Of a stretch of 62,000 nt of DNA, positions 10,055 through 23,700 are shown piece after piece; positions within the stretch are counted from its first letter, which is position 1; the number at the start of each line of letters is the position of its first letter. The notes under the pieces were generated by a model. It saw nothing but the letters and a program-made list of their open reading frames with translations. It was not told the origin of the DNA and searched no databases. The stretch is from Acanthaster planci (Eukaryota; Echinodermata; Asteroidea; Valvatida; Acanthasteridae): positions 144,066 through 206,065 of the forward strand of contig NW_019091565.1 in NCBI RefSeq assembly GCF_001949145.1, given 5' to 3'. Both the position numbers and the translations under genes were made by a program.

Positions 10055-13000
10055 ATGGGGAAGTTGCAACAGTTTGGCTTAACATACGACGGGAACGTCA
10101 ATTTGTTTTCTCAGGGCGATGTCATCAAGGGAGAGGTTGTGCTGATGGTGGACAACGACAAAGGTTACGGCTTGAAAGACGTCAAAGGTAAATTGGCACC
10201 CTGCGTACGTGGAAATTTAGCTGCTTTCAAATTGCTTTCTGTAGAGCACAATAATAACTGCGTATGACCTTTTCGTGTGTGTTTGTGTACATGTACTGTA
10301 CAGTACATGTTCGCCGAGCCTACATGTATATCTCTTCTCGTGTGTGTGTGTGTGTGGGGGGGGGTGTACATAATGGCCTACATGCATGCAAGGAAGGTTT
10401 TCACCAACAGTAAGCCTAAGGCTTCAGTGGGCCTGTACGACTAGTTGACAGGTCTCTCAAACCAAAAAGCATTGTTTATATTTTGTCATCACCACCAATT
10501 TCTAGATAGAAAGTGGACTAGTCGCGACTCAGGCTCTGTGAGTAGTGTTACTGTGTTTACGACTAGTGGTCGGTACCTGCGCCGGCGACTATACCAGCGC
10601 CCATTACTACACGGTGAGTACCCCGTCCTCCGCAGCGCCGTATGATACAGCACTTGTGTTCAACAAGTGCAGCACGCACCAACGATCACATTATTAATGT
10701 TTGTACACCGGGACGACGTTGCCGTACGTAGCTCCATATCGTCAGCTTCGTTAATGAAGGTCACAATTTCGTTTGACCCTTCGTCAGTCCATGTGACAAT
10801 GTCATCATACGGTCGGGCAATTTCATCATACACCGTATATTGTGGCAATTTCATCATTCGATCTGGTGTAATTGCCGATTGCCTTGCTGAAAAAACTGCA
10901 AAACTGCTGAAGGTGAAAGTGGTGAAATTGCCAGATGAACGGTAAAGGTGACAAGTTTAAAGGAACCAGGAAATAGAAATGTTTGTATAAATTTCACTAA
11001 AACCCTTGAAATTGTATCTTGGGGTTTCAATTAACTCGATTTAAAATTTTGTTTTTCAGTTTTACTCCATATTATGATGCTTTTTTGTTTTTATACTAAT
11101 TTAAATTTGCATATTTATAAGCAGAACTATGATGTCATCCAAGGCACTGAATCTCAATGTGGCACTGAATTGTGCACAGAAAATTTCCAGATTTTTTTAA
11201 ACCACTGCTATGGCAGATTTTATTTTCTTTGGCAATAGATTGCTGTGTAAGTATACGAAAAATCCTTTGCACAGAAATGTTCCCAGATAGCAGATTTTGG
11301 GTTCACGATTTGAACATGAAAACATGCAACCTGAACCATGTCCTCCTGGATTTACATCAAAGCAAAAGCGCCCTCACTTGTCCAGAACTGCTTGGCCAAT
11401 TTTTAATGTTGGAAAAAGTGCACCGCTCTGTTCGAACTCAAAAAAGATGTCAAACGGTCTTCATACACGGAAGAAGAGTGCAGAGATACACAAAAAGTGA
11501 TTCTAAGAAAAATTCATTTCCTGGTTCCTTTATTAAAATGACAAAGGCGAATGGAATATCCGAATAGCCACGCCGAATGATGGAATCGGAAAATGAAAGG
11601 CGAAACTATACTACCGACGATGTAGGGCTACCAAAGACAGCAACGAACGGGGTTTCGCTGGACTGCCCACACGCAGGTTCCAGACCGTGTGCGCTGTCCC
11701 ACTATGCACTTCAGTGCGTACGGCAGGTCTGATTTGGACATGAATGCGCAGAGCACAAAATCATGGATCTGCCCAGTGGTCTACCGTCGCACTTTTGTTT
11801 TGGGGCACAGTCATCTGCTAAATTGCATGCAGGTTTCCCGCCCCTTCATTTACTAAAGCCCTGTACACTGCACGGAATTTAATGGATTGAAACAGGTGCG
11901 CGAGTATTTTTTATCACACTCTCCGAGCCCCACCCTGTTCCAAAAAAGCCGAGCAACCTACCCATCCCTTCTGTTGAATCTTAATTCTTTTTTATCAGGT
12001 TTTGCACCCGAAAAAACGAATACATTTAAATTGACATTTCTGTTGACAGTTTCAGATCTTACAAAATGACCAAAAAACTCTGAGGAAAATTGAGTGAACG
12101 GCCAATTTTACAAAGAAAAACGGTTGCCAAGGTAATGACTAACTGCCACTTTTCTTTAAATCTATTGTCTTGTTTGTGCAGAGCAATATAAGCATCAATC
12201 TCAGAATTGTTTAGGAGCCTACAGCATAGGTAAATTCTGAGTTCACAATTTAAACAGAAAGACTTACAGATAAGTCCGGTAAGAAGAATTGGAAACCAAT
12301 ACTGCGGGGCCATCCTGTTCACACGCAGGTCGTACTTGCGCGCTGCATTTGCCCAAGTGCGCACGCGTGCTGAAATTAAGACATGTGCACGATGACGTCT
12401 CGTCGGATTTGTCTATACACTGAGGCCGTTTTCCAATACTCAATTCGGCTCCGTCTCAGGTTTCAACTGTTTTTTTTACTACCTGACTTGGAAGCTGTAA
12501 GCGCACTAATTAGTCTAATAGTGCCAAAAAACATCATATAGGATGCAAGAGAGCAACAGCGCCCTCAGTTTTCTTTTCAATGCATGTAATCAATTTTAAA
12601 TGTAAAAAGGTTTTCATACCTTGAAAAGAGTACAAAGTTGAGGAAATATTGTGTCTAAGAAAAAATTGTTGCAGCTACACTTTACTTTAAAAGCATAACT
12701 TGTTACCTGGTCAAAAGAAGAGGGAACTAGATCATTATCTGTTAGTTGGTATGGTCGGAAACTGCTCCAAAAGCCTCAAATCAGCCAATAAATCAAAATG
12801 CGACACAATTTATGAAGACAATGAGGACAGGCTTATATTGATGTCTAATAGATCTCTCATTGGGCATCAACTTCATAGGAAATTGGAACCGGGGTATCTG
12901 TGGCAATCTGTTAGAAGTATGAAAAAAAATTGTCAGAATTTGAGAGGGACATTTAGTTTCTATTAATGCGCATACATAAGCGTGCAAGCTATTGAACACG

Positions 13001-16000
13001 CCGCTACTCTTTATATTTTAGTGAGTAAATGCAACTGAATGCCATTTGACACTTAAATGACACTTCGAATTTACTTCGGGACTAGCCTTTACAAGTTACC
13101 GTCCTGCCGGACCGATGCACCGGGGAATCATCCAATTTTGATGCAAAAACACAGCAGCTTGTTTTGAATGATGCGAAGGAAAGTTACGATTCGACTTTTG
13201 ACCTGCTTAGACTGGTTCCCTCCCCTAATAATTCCCGACGTGTCTGGTTTTCATCGTGTAGACACCTTTTCCTGTCATTTGTTTTTACCTTTAGGATCTC
13301 TTTTTCGCACTTTGGTGGTGTCTTTCAAACTGGAGGAAAGCGTCGTCCGATCTTTGTTTTAATTTCCACCATTGATACATTCAGTTTAGTGACGGCTAGC
13401 CCGAAAGTGAGCAAATTATTTGCCAATAATTTACTTCGATTAACAGAGCTGCACATTGAAGCTCAACGTGTGTTGTTTGTTTGTTTGTTGGGGTTTTGGG
13501 TTGTTTGTTTGTTTTTGTTTTGTTTTGTTTTGTTTTGTTTTATTTTTTTATTTTCACCCATTTCCTACCTTTAGGTATTTGGATCCGGTTTCAAGGCAAG
13601 GCTAAGACGAAATGGACAACAACAAGTCACAGCAACAACAGCAGCCAAACTCATACCCACACTTTGAAAGAAAGCTATTTCGACAATTATGTAGTGGTGT
13701 TTGGAAGAGGTAAATAATAAATTGACGTGGAGGGGATCAGAATCAACGGCTCGGGGGAAACCTTTACCAGAGCAGTTCTGTCCAGAGGACAGTTTTATCT
13801 TTACCAGGGGACAGATTTACCATCTACACCGGCGCGGCCGATTAAGTCTGGAAGCTAAAACTGGCTGGAACTCATAAATATGAGCTCATAAACCAAACTG
13901 TCAAGCACGGGCGTCGCTAGAGCATTTTGAATGAGGTGCCACATGAAATTTGCCGACTGATCGTCAAGCAAAACGAGTGTACTGTAGTCTGTTTCCCTAG
14001 CCCAACACCTACCTGACTTTCTTCAATTTTGCGGACAGACCATTTTGCCGACAAAATCAGCCAAGGGGATGATACCCCCGACCCCCCCCCTTGGCAACGC
14101 CCGTGCTATCAAGCTATGCTGCATTCGTGTTGCAATTCAAAGATTCTTACACAGGTGCACAGAAAACCAGTTGCATTCCCTGGATGTAGTTGACTTTAAC
14201 ATCATTGATGAAGGAATACAAATAATTTCCAGGCCAAAATACTTACTCGATCTGAATCAAAATCCGAAAAATCCTTGTAACCAACCTAAATTAACTGCGA
14301 TTGGCCCAAGCCATCGTTCAGAGCAACCATCCCCGATGGGTTGCCATGAGGGATGCAACTGAACGAGATTTAAAGCTAGCTCTTGCCGTATAGGTAGAAT
14401 TATAAATTGTGCCAAAACAAAAATGAAGTTTCCAGCCATTTCAGGGTGCCTTGTCCCCTTAGAAATTTCTGACGATGGACGGAGCATACTGTCCAAAATG
14501 TTGAGTACCCGTTCGGATGTCTTCAGAACCACACGTACTCACAAAAGAGAGATTTTGCATGGTGGCACCGCAAACCTGGTACTTAACTTACAGGTACATC
14601 TTATTCCTTTGCTCATTTGTTCTTGGTAATCTGTTCTTAATTTGTTTTATTTTATTGAGGGAAATACCAGTATGAGATGAAGGGTTTGCACCTTCCTTCA
14701 GGCAGGAACAGCTTTCCTTTCCAGTTCCAGCTTCCGATGACGCCTTTGCCGTCTCCCTTCGAGGGGAAGTACGGCTACATCCGCTACCGCGCTAAGGCAA
14801 CCGTGTCATTAATCCGGATATTCTCCAACAAGGACTACAAATGCGAGAAGCTGTTCAGCATGACTGGACCGACGCTGGACCTCAACCAGCACCCAAATAC
14901 CCAGGTTTGTGAACAGATGAACAAATTGTGAAACAAAAATCTCAACTTTTACGCCGATATCGAACAAGCTCAAAAGTTCCTGGAAAAGAACGATATTCTT
15001 GCATATTGCGAACAGGTACGGTCCAGTTTACACTTGTTACATGTATGTGCAGCTGCGAGCTAAACACATCGTTGTATACGATTGCATTTCATAGTCGTGC
15101 GTGTACCAGCTAATTAAAGTTCCACTTAAAGGTCGGGTTCGGGCACCGTGTTCTTGACACGAGTTTCTTGTTCTAGCACTCGAACGGTGGGAACTCGACC
15201 CAAGAACACTGTTCTCGGAACAGGATCACACACCACCTCCTCGTCAGGGTTTTACAGGAACACGCAGGAAAACTCTTGAAATTTAGATTTTTGAAATTTA
15301 GAAAAATTAATACTGATAATTTTCCTTAACACAGAAATGAATGTTCCTTTTAAATAAGAAAAATAATTCAGCCCAGTTATCCAAACATTTACCGTCCAAG
15401 AACGTACATGGACGCCGCCATGTTGCATGCCACTAGTACCAGCGGATAAGCGGTCATTTTTTTTCCGGCGTTCGAGCGGCCGACCAACAAGCAACAACAC
15501 GAGTTGTTCGTGAACATCGAGAACAAGCCGCTCGAACTGTGTTGCTCTAAAAAACGCCCTCTATTGGTTTTGCTCGCGGCTAATAGGATGGGCTACATTG
15601 CCTCCTGTACTAATGCAATGGTTTGAATGAATGCCCTGTCCTGCTTATGTATGAATGGACTTTGCTCATTATGAACAGTCAGAGGTGCAACATCGTGAAG
15701 AGATAGTCGCATGTTGTGGTTGTGGATGCTCCCCTGAATCGATCATCACAGCTGGTCTGCCAAAGAAGGGTTTCGTTCCCGGCGAAGGTATCTACGTCAT
15801 TGTTCACGTGGACAACCAGGACGGGGACGAGACAAGGATGTTTACAGCAGCTTTGTTTCAGGTAAACGAACTTTAGAGGGCTTGTCTCACTCGATCTTGA
15901 ATTGGCCAAGCTGCAGAAGGCACTCAATGTTTGCAACTGAACTCTTTAACAATCAGATTCCCTCTGTGTTTGATTTCACAGGGCGCTTTTTTGTAATTAC

Positions 16001-17682
16001 AGGCAATTTCTTGAGGTTGTCAATTGTTGCAAGTATTTTTAAACTTCAGCAATGTCATAATTGTACCATTCTTGCTCGGAGCGTTTGATAGTAAAACTTT
16101 ACCATTTGGCTCCTAAAACCTGCCGTGATTAAACGTTGTGTGTTGGTTTCATTGTTTTCATTCCAGTACATTACATACCGATCAAAAGGCTACACGAAAA
16201 CAAAGAAGTATTCTTTAAGGGAACTGCATTTGAGGGTGGCATGCCCAAAGGGTCGGGTCACAGACTTCAACGTGGGTCCCCTTACAGTACCCCCGGTACC
16301 ACCTTCGGGCCTTCCCGGCTGCAATATCATTGATATTGATTACTATGTCAAGGTGAGTTCGGTGGACGTGATGACACTTTCATGTTAATGTGCAGTGTGT
16401 GCACATTTAGAAAGTAGGGGTGAAATTGGAAGAAAATAAACTATCAGTGGAATGATTACCAGAGAGGTTTTCTAAGGGCCCACAGCAGCAGGCGGGTTTT
16501 GCACACCCTTGTATTTGCCTCTGTTTTGGCACCCATTATCACACCTTGATGTAAAAACACTTTTTTAATTTTTTAATTCCTTTCCCCTAAAATTCTGCCA
16601 ACATAGTTGGTAATTTGTGGGCCCACTCATACAAAACAGGTATAGTGTTTTAAAGTCGAAAGATTAAAGTGTTACAATTAGTCTTAATGCTGCAATCGAA
16701 CAACAGAGTCGTACCAGATTGTGTCGGCAAATAATCAATGTGAAATAGCTCCTTTTGCCCTGCTTTGCAAGAGGAACGGAGTTCTGTCAAATATTGTAGT
16801 TTTTTTTCTGAAATACTTTCAGATTGAAAGCTCCGGGTTCTATGCCAAGTTAAATGTGATTATCGGCACAGTACCTCATCGGACCGTCACACGGCCCCCT
16901 ACCGCTGTCGCCTCTGCGCCGTCTGCTAATGGCGCCGGAATAGAATTGTCCGGACTCACCAACAGTCCATCAGGTGAGGTCTTAGTAAATTCCTGGAACA
17001 GCTTCACCAGTGCTTCAGGATTTGAGGTCGATCAGGAACACTCCGATGAAGACTTATAAACTGGTTGCACCAGATCTGACAACCCAACGTTGCCCATGTC
17101 CTGTTTTATGCTTGTTGCTTTTTGTCTTTGTCCTGATACGTGTACCTGAGAAATAATAAATGAAAATGAAATGAAAAAAAAAACCGCCGTCAGTGTTGCG
17201 GCTGTGACGTCATCCAATCAGCCTGGGAGCGGATTTTTTGTGGGCGGGATCTTTTTATTCATTTTGGGGTCGCAATTCATGGGGTAAACATTAAATTTAT
17301 GATTTGTTGAAATGGTTACATATTTATTGTTATTTTGAAATACTCCACGTGAACCAAATGATTTCAATTTCTGTTACCCTTCAACATCTGTGGGTAGTCG
17401 GATGTATGAAATAAATTACTACTTCAATAGCGTATTAGTTGCGATAAACGTGGCCCTTATATTTTGTTTTGGACAAAAAATGGTTACCATTCCAAGTCAC
17501 TGATTATGTTGGCTTTTCTGCTTTTGTTGACAGCTCCTCCACCGAGTTACGAGGAAGCGGTCGGGGTGATTGACCGACTCACTCGAGAAGGGAGCTCTGA
17601 GGATTACTTCAATCAAGACCAGTTTGTTCCTCGCTATCCTTACTTCAATCTGACGGTCGATGTCCCGCCTGCTCAACAGTAA
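10055..17682 (+). CDS. ARRDC copy B, arrestin domain-containing protein (393 aa)
   Basis: This is a complete alpha-arrestin with coding exons 10055-10187, 13575-13709, 14660-14904, 15679-15861, 16167-16352, 16823-16973 and 17534-17682, all with AG/GT borders. The sum is 1182 bases. The start MGKLQQFGLTYDG is shared with copies C and D, and the frame upstream of that Met is not conserved. The N-lobe includes GDVIKGEVVL, GIWIRFQGKAKTKW and FEGKYGYIRYRAKA. The C-lobe includes CCGCGCSPE, GFVPGEGI, VACPKG and VIIGTVPHR. The last exon carries APPPSYEEAV (PPSY) and ends PRYPYFNLTVDVPPAQQ. It is probably a membrane-cargo adaptor for NEDD4-type ligases (family knowledge). Intron 1 is 3.4 kb and contains transposon remnants. 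Exon 2 encodes four more residues than in C and D, in a Ser/Asn/Gln-rich insert. Confidence 0.93.
10339..10369. repeat. GT microsatellite with G tract
   Basis: An uninterrupted run of TG dinucleotides is followed by a run of G in intron 1 of copy B. Confidence 0.8.
10506..10613 (+). other. candidate cryptic exon in intron 1 of copy B
   Basis: The segment is bounded by TTTCTAG and GGTGAGTA, 108 bases long, and open in the one frame that accepts phase 1 and leaves phase 1, the same phases as the authentic exon 2. It begins DRKWTSRDSGSVSSV. The KWT is weakly reminiscent of the KTKWTT of exon 2, but overall similarity is poor. No counterpart was seen in introns 1 of C or D. It may be chance. Confidence 0.2.
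10959..11531. mobile_element. element with 16-base perfect inverted termini
   Basis: AAAGGAACCAGGAAAT at 10959-10974 is exactly inverted at 11516-11531. The interior is AT-rich and holds a 131-codon open frame (11172-11567) with no family resemblance that overruns the element. The structure suggests a non-autonomous DNA transposon inserted in intron 1 of copy B. Confidence 0.55.
13215..13410 (+). other. intron-1 block conserved among copies B, C and D
   Basis: The block matches 22262-22470 (copy C) and 33495-33720 (copy D), always just upstream of exon 2. All three share the pattern TTCCC/TCCCT...ATTCCCGA/GATCCC...FKLEE-like codons. Copies B and D both read IPDVS and FKLEE in one frame, but frames are broken between them. 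It is either a relic exon or an intronic regulatory segment. Confidence 0.4.
13470..13556. repeat. TTTG/TTTTG low-complexity tract before exon 2 of copy B
   Basis: Runs of TTTG and TTTTG units merge into the polypyrimidine tract of the exon 2 acceptor at 13574. The matching interval in C and D lacks this expansion. Confidence 0.75.
13904..14107. mobile_element. MITE with AGCACGGGCGT termini in intron 2 of copy B
   Basis: AGCACGGGCGTCGCTAG at 13904 is mirrored by TTGGCAACGCCCGTGCT ending at 14107. The right half has C-rich tracts. There is no ORF. Confidence 0.65.
15128..15560. repeat. GAACACTGTTC-rich repeat, intron 3 of copy B
   Basis: The segment shares CGACCCAAGAACACTGTTC with 21432-21450 and has several short inverted GTTCTTG/CAAGAAC words. 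It probably belongs to the same element family as the one in intron 1 of copy C. Confidence 0.4.
17060..17182 (+). mobile_element. possible retroposon tail in intron 6 of copy B
   Basis: A stretch ending AATAATAAATGAAAATGAAATG is followed by a run of ten A. It looks like the 3' end of a non-LTR retroposon or SINE. The 5' boundary is not visible. Confidence 0.35.
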
Positions 17683-20399
17683 GGGACCAGCAAAAGAAGG
17701 GAGAACAAACTCCCGTATACTGTGAGGGAAATCGGGAAGTCTTCTTGATCATAAAGAGTTTGGTTTTAGGTTTGAGGTGATAATAAACAAGAAGATTTTC
17801 CAAAGAAGTGTAGGATCAGACGTGGCTTGAATTCTCATGAAGGGCAATTTCAAAATGAAATCTTAAATTTCACATCTTCTTCCCACAAGTAAAATTGACA
17901 TTTCAATTATTGTGTAATGTGGTGTTTAAAACTGTTGCTGAGGAGTTTAATAACCTTGTCGGTCACGACATTTTCAGTAAAATCCCATTTGTATTTTCGT
18001 CTATTACTGTTGTACATACCTCTCCATACGCTGTGGAAGTAGATCGTAGATTCAAGATGGGAAATATGTTGCGCATAATTATGACTGCATTTCCACTATT
18101 GCTCGCTTTCCATGTACTTCTCAGTTGATACTTCACATCCGTACGAATCTGACAAAAGTTGGATCCGTGACTGTTATTGGGAATGTTTTGTAATAGGAGT
18201 AATATTAACAAGGCGTGCGGTGAGCACAAAGCTCTGAAATACAGCCGAGGGATTCGGAATAAAATGAGATAATTGGGAATTTTTTAGAAGTGAATACCAA
18301 GTTTCTTTTTGGAGGTTGAAAATTTTATTTTCAATTGTGTTTTGCGCAGATTTTTACATGAAGATGTGTGAGGCTGGGAAGTGTTCTGTGTACAATATGC
18401 CATTTTTTTTTCTGAAGCTTCATGTTAGTCAGTGAATAATCTTGCCGCTGTAGATTAGATAGGCTGATAATGTTTAATTTTTTTGTCGATGATGAAGATT
18501 TGGTCAATCTGTGTCTTATACAAACATAGGGTCGACAAGTATGTAAAAAAAGAGTTATTTCCCCATGTATAAATGTTATATTTTTAAACAAAACTATGTT
18601 TTCTACTCTATTACAAATCTCTATTTCTGTTGTGTTTTAATTTTAGAAATGTATAGTAGAAGTACGATTTTGACTAATTTCTAAAATATTGGAAGAAATG
18701 TTGCTCAGTTGTGGATCATTCTTTTGTACGACCACATTCAAGCTGTATTCAAAGTGCATTTGCTCACAAACGCGTCATTGTCAAAGATATATATGTTTCC
18801 TCAAAAAGTTCCAAAAAACTACACGTATTTTGAAATAATATCTACATACTTTTTATGTCAGTCTGTACATAAACCTAATTTATAAAAATCAGATCAGCAA
18901 CGATATGACATGAACTAGCAGTGAAAATGAAAACTTTCAATTGAAAGTAAAGAGCGCCAATGATATAGGCTTTCTTGGTCAATTTCGACAAGTGAGCAGC
19001 AAATTTAACTTTCGAACCTTTGAATTAAAGCGATTTTGCTTCTCAAGTTTTTAGCATGTGTTTAAATCAGTAAAACACTTTAATTTTTATAATCTATCCT
19101 GTAGAATTCATATGCGGCCTGTTGGCCGTCTTTTTTGTCAGTTTTTTTTGGGGGGGGTCTTAATTTGTTGAGTGACCAAAAGCTATTTTTTGTCTTTGTG
19201 TTCGTGAAATATTCACGTTTTTTATTCGTTGGGTGCTTTCCCACGCCTACTTAAGAGGGCCCTTGGAAGGGCAACTCTTCCAGGAAACCTTGCCGGTTTT
19301 TATCAAACGCTTTGTGAATAAAATTCACTTGACCGATAACCTGAGGATTTGACAATTGTGAGTTTCATTCCACGAATGTCCTATTTTGAAAACGTATACT
19401 TGGACTGTTTTGATTGTACGGGATATTTTAATTTCTGTTAACATATTGACATTGTCAAATGGCAACTTCGACAAATCATACCTTGAGAAATGTCTCAACA
19501 AGGACTCACGAAAGAGTCTTTATTAATCTCAATGCCCTGATATTCAACGGCGGATGCAGCCCACACCACTTTACTGCATAATTGCGCCGAGCCCCAGTGT
19601 TGCTGCGGATATTTTTGTCTGCAAATCAAAATGGCATATGCATAATGCTTGACGTCATTGCAATTGCATCTCACGTATGAGAAAATAAAACAAAATTAAA
19701 ATACGAATCATCATTGCAGAATATATTAGCATTATCTAGGCCTTGAAAGGGAAAACAGCTTTACCAATTTCCAAGGATGCTAAACTGACTAACACCACGC
19801 AACATTTGGGCCATACCGCGAGCAAGAAGCCGAGTTATTTGTGACCATTAACCAAAACTGGCTGGAGATTCGTAAATCTGATGACGGTTTGAACTGATTA
19901 CTTTTCGCTGTTATAGATTCATCGGCCATGTCCATGTCTCACCTGACTTATAACTATGCAAATTACAAAACATCTACAAAAACTGCGCTTTCCGATTTGT
20001 ATGTTTTACACCGTAAAACAAAACAAAAATTAAACCTGATTGATTTACATTGGGAGGGATTGTTTTTATCAGTCCACTGAAGGAGAAACAATTATGCTAG
20101 CAAGCCAAAGTTAAACAATCAATTAAATGAAAACTTACACAAACGGGATTTATTTTTTTTCTGCTGTTTGCAATGTTTTCCTCTTTTTTTAATAAGAAGA
20201 GTGTTATTCATTTCCTTTATAGGAAACACAATAGCATGGAATTTCTTAGATTTGGAAGACACTCCACACAAACGGACGTTGAAGTAACTATTTACTTACT
20301 TAACCACACAACTACTTTAATTCATTAGCAATTGATCCAAACAGATACACAGGGGTTGCTTACCGCTGGCTTCCAGACAGTTATTTGTATACCTACAAG
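17683..20399. other. intergenic region between copies B and C
   Basis: No gene is seen. The region can be matched in pieces to the stretch after copy C (29831-32290): GTGTCTTATACAAACA near 18510 corresponds to GTGTCTTACACAAA near 30676, and ACTGGCTGGAGATTCG near 19857 to ACTGGCTGGAGATTGG near 31719. It therefore belongs to the duplicated unit. Confidence 0.5.
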
Positions 20400-20761
20400 G
20401 TTATTTGGTCAGGTCAAAGTCTTCGTGTTATGTGGTGGCCTTCGTGGGACACAATCCAAAATATTCGGAGACACTCGTATATACAAAACTACAAACTGAA
20501 ATTCAACATACTACAGAACTCACTGGCAACACGACTTGTTTCCTGTTCTCCTCCTTTTCCCCAAGAAAAAAGGTGGGGCCACTTGGCATCGTAAAACGTC
20601 ATAGATGCATGCTCTGGCAGTTTGGGAGCCTGTTCGAAACAGGATAACATTTAGTCATGTTTTATATGACTTTGATTGAGCTGATACGTCCGTTAGAGAG
20701 CTGCTTAACTTTTCAGGAAACAACCCTGTTGATTGCAGTCCTTCCTCCATATTTCAGGACA

Positions 20762-23700
20762 ATGGGAAAGTTGAAACGGCTTGGTTTAACGTACGAAGGG
20801 AACGTCAATTTGTTTTCTCAGGGCGATGTCATCAAGGGGGAGGTTGTGCTGATGGTGGACAACGACAAAGGTTACGGCTTGAAAGACGTCAAAGGTAAAT
20901 TGTCCCCCGATGTGTAAAAGGCTTGATTCTATTAGATTATTCGTTGTGTACACAATTACATGGAGTCGAGTATTGCCTACACCCACCTTCACGGCCATGA
21001 TCACTGTCATGTCTGACCTTTCGGGCGTATTCGAAACCCCGTTCTTGTGTTAGACGAACACGAGAACGGGGTATCGAACGGGAAGAATCAACACGCGAAA
21101 TTTGTTCGCGAACAAGATTCTCAGTCCTCACTTTCTGGGGAGTGGATGGAGAACATCAAGAACAAAGATGGCGGATGTAGGCACATACCGTAAATTAATG
21201 TTAGTTTTGTTACATAAATAGAAAACACTCACAAAGGAAAATAAAACCCAGGGCAAATACTTATGGCTATCGCAGAGAATTTACCCTGACCGTTTAATAT
21301 GGATATTTGGGGATTTTATTTAATTTGAGATGGTAAATCATGCCATCTTTCCATTTGGTGTCAAAATGGCGACTGCTATCTCGATCTTCAGCGTAGCTGC
21401 ACTCCGTTTGCACTTCGGCGTTCGTAATCAACGACCCAAGAACACTGTTCGTGAGTCCTATGAAATGGGGTTTCGAGTATGCCCCCCCATGTACCGCCTG
21501 TGCGTGTTTGTGGAGTGTGCACGTGCAGGGAATAGAGGACTACTTCAGCGTATTCTGCCTATACGGGATAGGGCTGTTTAAAAAGGATATAGATGCAGCC
21601 AAAAAATACAAAGGGAAGCGGTTGATGATGAGACAATGACCTACTACTCCCATTTTCATCTGGTCTCTTGTCTTTGTTGAACGTTAAATATTACAGATTG
21701 ACTGATTTTGCCAGACTAGGGCCGATATTCATAAAAGCCTGCTAACTTAGCAGCCAACAAGGCCTTAACAGCCTGCTAAATCCGTAGTTTTCTGATCCGT
21801 GGTTTACCAACTAATTTAGTATTCAGAAAAGCTTGCTAAGAATGTTAAATGACCAACTAGTTTGCAGCTAAATAATGATGCTAAGCACACTGCTAGGGCA
21901 TTAGGCAGTTCTTCAAACCCCCAAACCAGAAAAAGTATATTTGCATGTCAAAAGGCTATGGTGACGTTTTGGATTGGTCAGATGACTTTCAGGCAACAGC
22001 ATGCAGGCAACTAGGATTTGCATTATGCAAAGTTCAGCTGTGCAAGGATAAGTATAGGCCTACATTTCGCCATGTTCGCTGCTAAATATGAAACCCAAAA
22101 ATTATTTAGTGGCCAACTAGTGACTTAGCGACATCCCAGATCAACTCTAACCTTAACAGCCAACTTAGCAACCAAACAAACTTAGCAAAGTTTTATGTAT
22201 ATCACTTCGGTCCGTCATGGAGTAACTTCTTCAATCAATTTCACAAAACTGCATTTTTTGTCCGGGCTCCCTGCAATAACGATCCCTTATATCTCTTGTT
22301 TTCATCTGGTACTGTCGGCTGTCTTTCCAATCTATGTTTTGCATTTTCCCGGGTGCAAGTCTGGCTTCTGGGACGTCCTTCAAGCCCGAAGAAGGGATCT
22401 TTTTGTTTTTATGTCTACCATTGGCACACTTAGTATAGCATGGCTGCCCCGGTAGTGAGTATTGTGACACCAATTGATCAGTTGCCTTGAGGAAAAAGAG
22501 TTGAGCATTAATGTTCAATACGGATTTTCACCCTGGTCCCACCTCTATAGGTATATGGGTCCATTTCCAAGGCAAGGCTAAGACGAAATGGACAACAACA
22601 GGTAACAAGCGGACTCATACTCACACTTTGAAGGAGATTTATTTCAACGATAATGCAGTGGTGTTTGGAAGAGGTACGTTTATGGTTTAATTTCTGTCAA
22701 AGCAATCAATTTCTTAAATCTTGTGCATCAGTTCTTTTTTAGAACCGCGCGATTCTTGCGTAGTTTTCGAAGGAACGAATATCGGGTACTTTTATGAAAG
22801 AGAAAGGAACTTTTAATTGGAGCACTGTAGTCACAGTTACATATGTGTTTCTTCAGGTCGTAATGATAAACGCATAAGTGGTCATCCCTTGAAGATCTTC
22901 GCGGAACGATTGAGCTTGCGTACCAAAACTGTCTACAATCTTGCGGCAGCCGAGTCGCATCCATGTATATTCATGCCCCTCACTTAATTTGTGCGCATGC
23001 GTACTGAATCCCACTACAGCCAGAAGCCAGTATAATGGCTCTTGACTCGGACAGGTGGACCCCAAAAGTAATCGATCGACATCAAGCTCAGAAAAAAGTT
23101 GTTTTCCCTTCATTTTTATACCGCTTAGTATTTAAACACTCAGAATCCCTTTGCTAACTTGAACAAGCAAAAAATCCATTTTCTGCCGAATTTTGGCCCG
23201 TTTTCCTTACGTACCTCCGAAGTAACGGAGTCAGAAGTTGGAAGTTATGCCAACATTTTAGAGGGAATTTTTTTTTCAGTTTTGCCGAGTTTTCCCTGAC
23301 ATTTCTCTACTTGTGAATAGTGAGGAATATCATGAATGCTCTAATGAGAAATTATCATGCAAGAGGGAAACCGTATGGATGCCAACGGAAAGTTTTTGTT
23401 TGGGCCTTTTAGTCGGGCAATTTGACGTTACTGAACGTGTGAGTGCATCGTAGTAAGAGTCAACTCGTACCGAAACGCACTCCTATCCAAGGACATCTCA
23501 ACTTTGACCGCTGTCGGACTCAGTGCGGAAATTTGAATCTGCACGAAAAACGAAATGCATTTCAAACAAATAGCTCTCGATCTTGAAGAAATGAAATGAT
23601 GGATACAAACGATTCATCAGTCTTCCTTTCAGTATCACCAATGACCTGAAGGCCGGGAATTCGACAGAAGTGTGAAAATTGGGCTCTTAAGTAAGGTGAA

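Noticed and set aside
11172-11567. 131-codon plus-strand ORF in intron 1 of copy B
   Set aside because: It starts inside and runs past the end of a TIR-bounded element, shows no family motif, and has codons typical of the surrounding AT-rich DNA.
16136-16333. Alternative-frame ORFs over exons 4 and 5 of each copy, also on the minus strand
   Set aside because: They are shadows of the conserved arrestin frame. The same shadows recur in every copy because the exons are similar.
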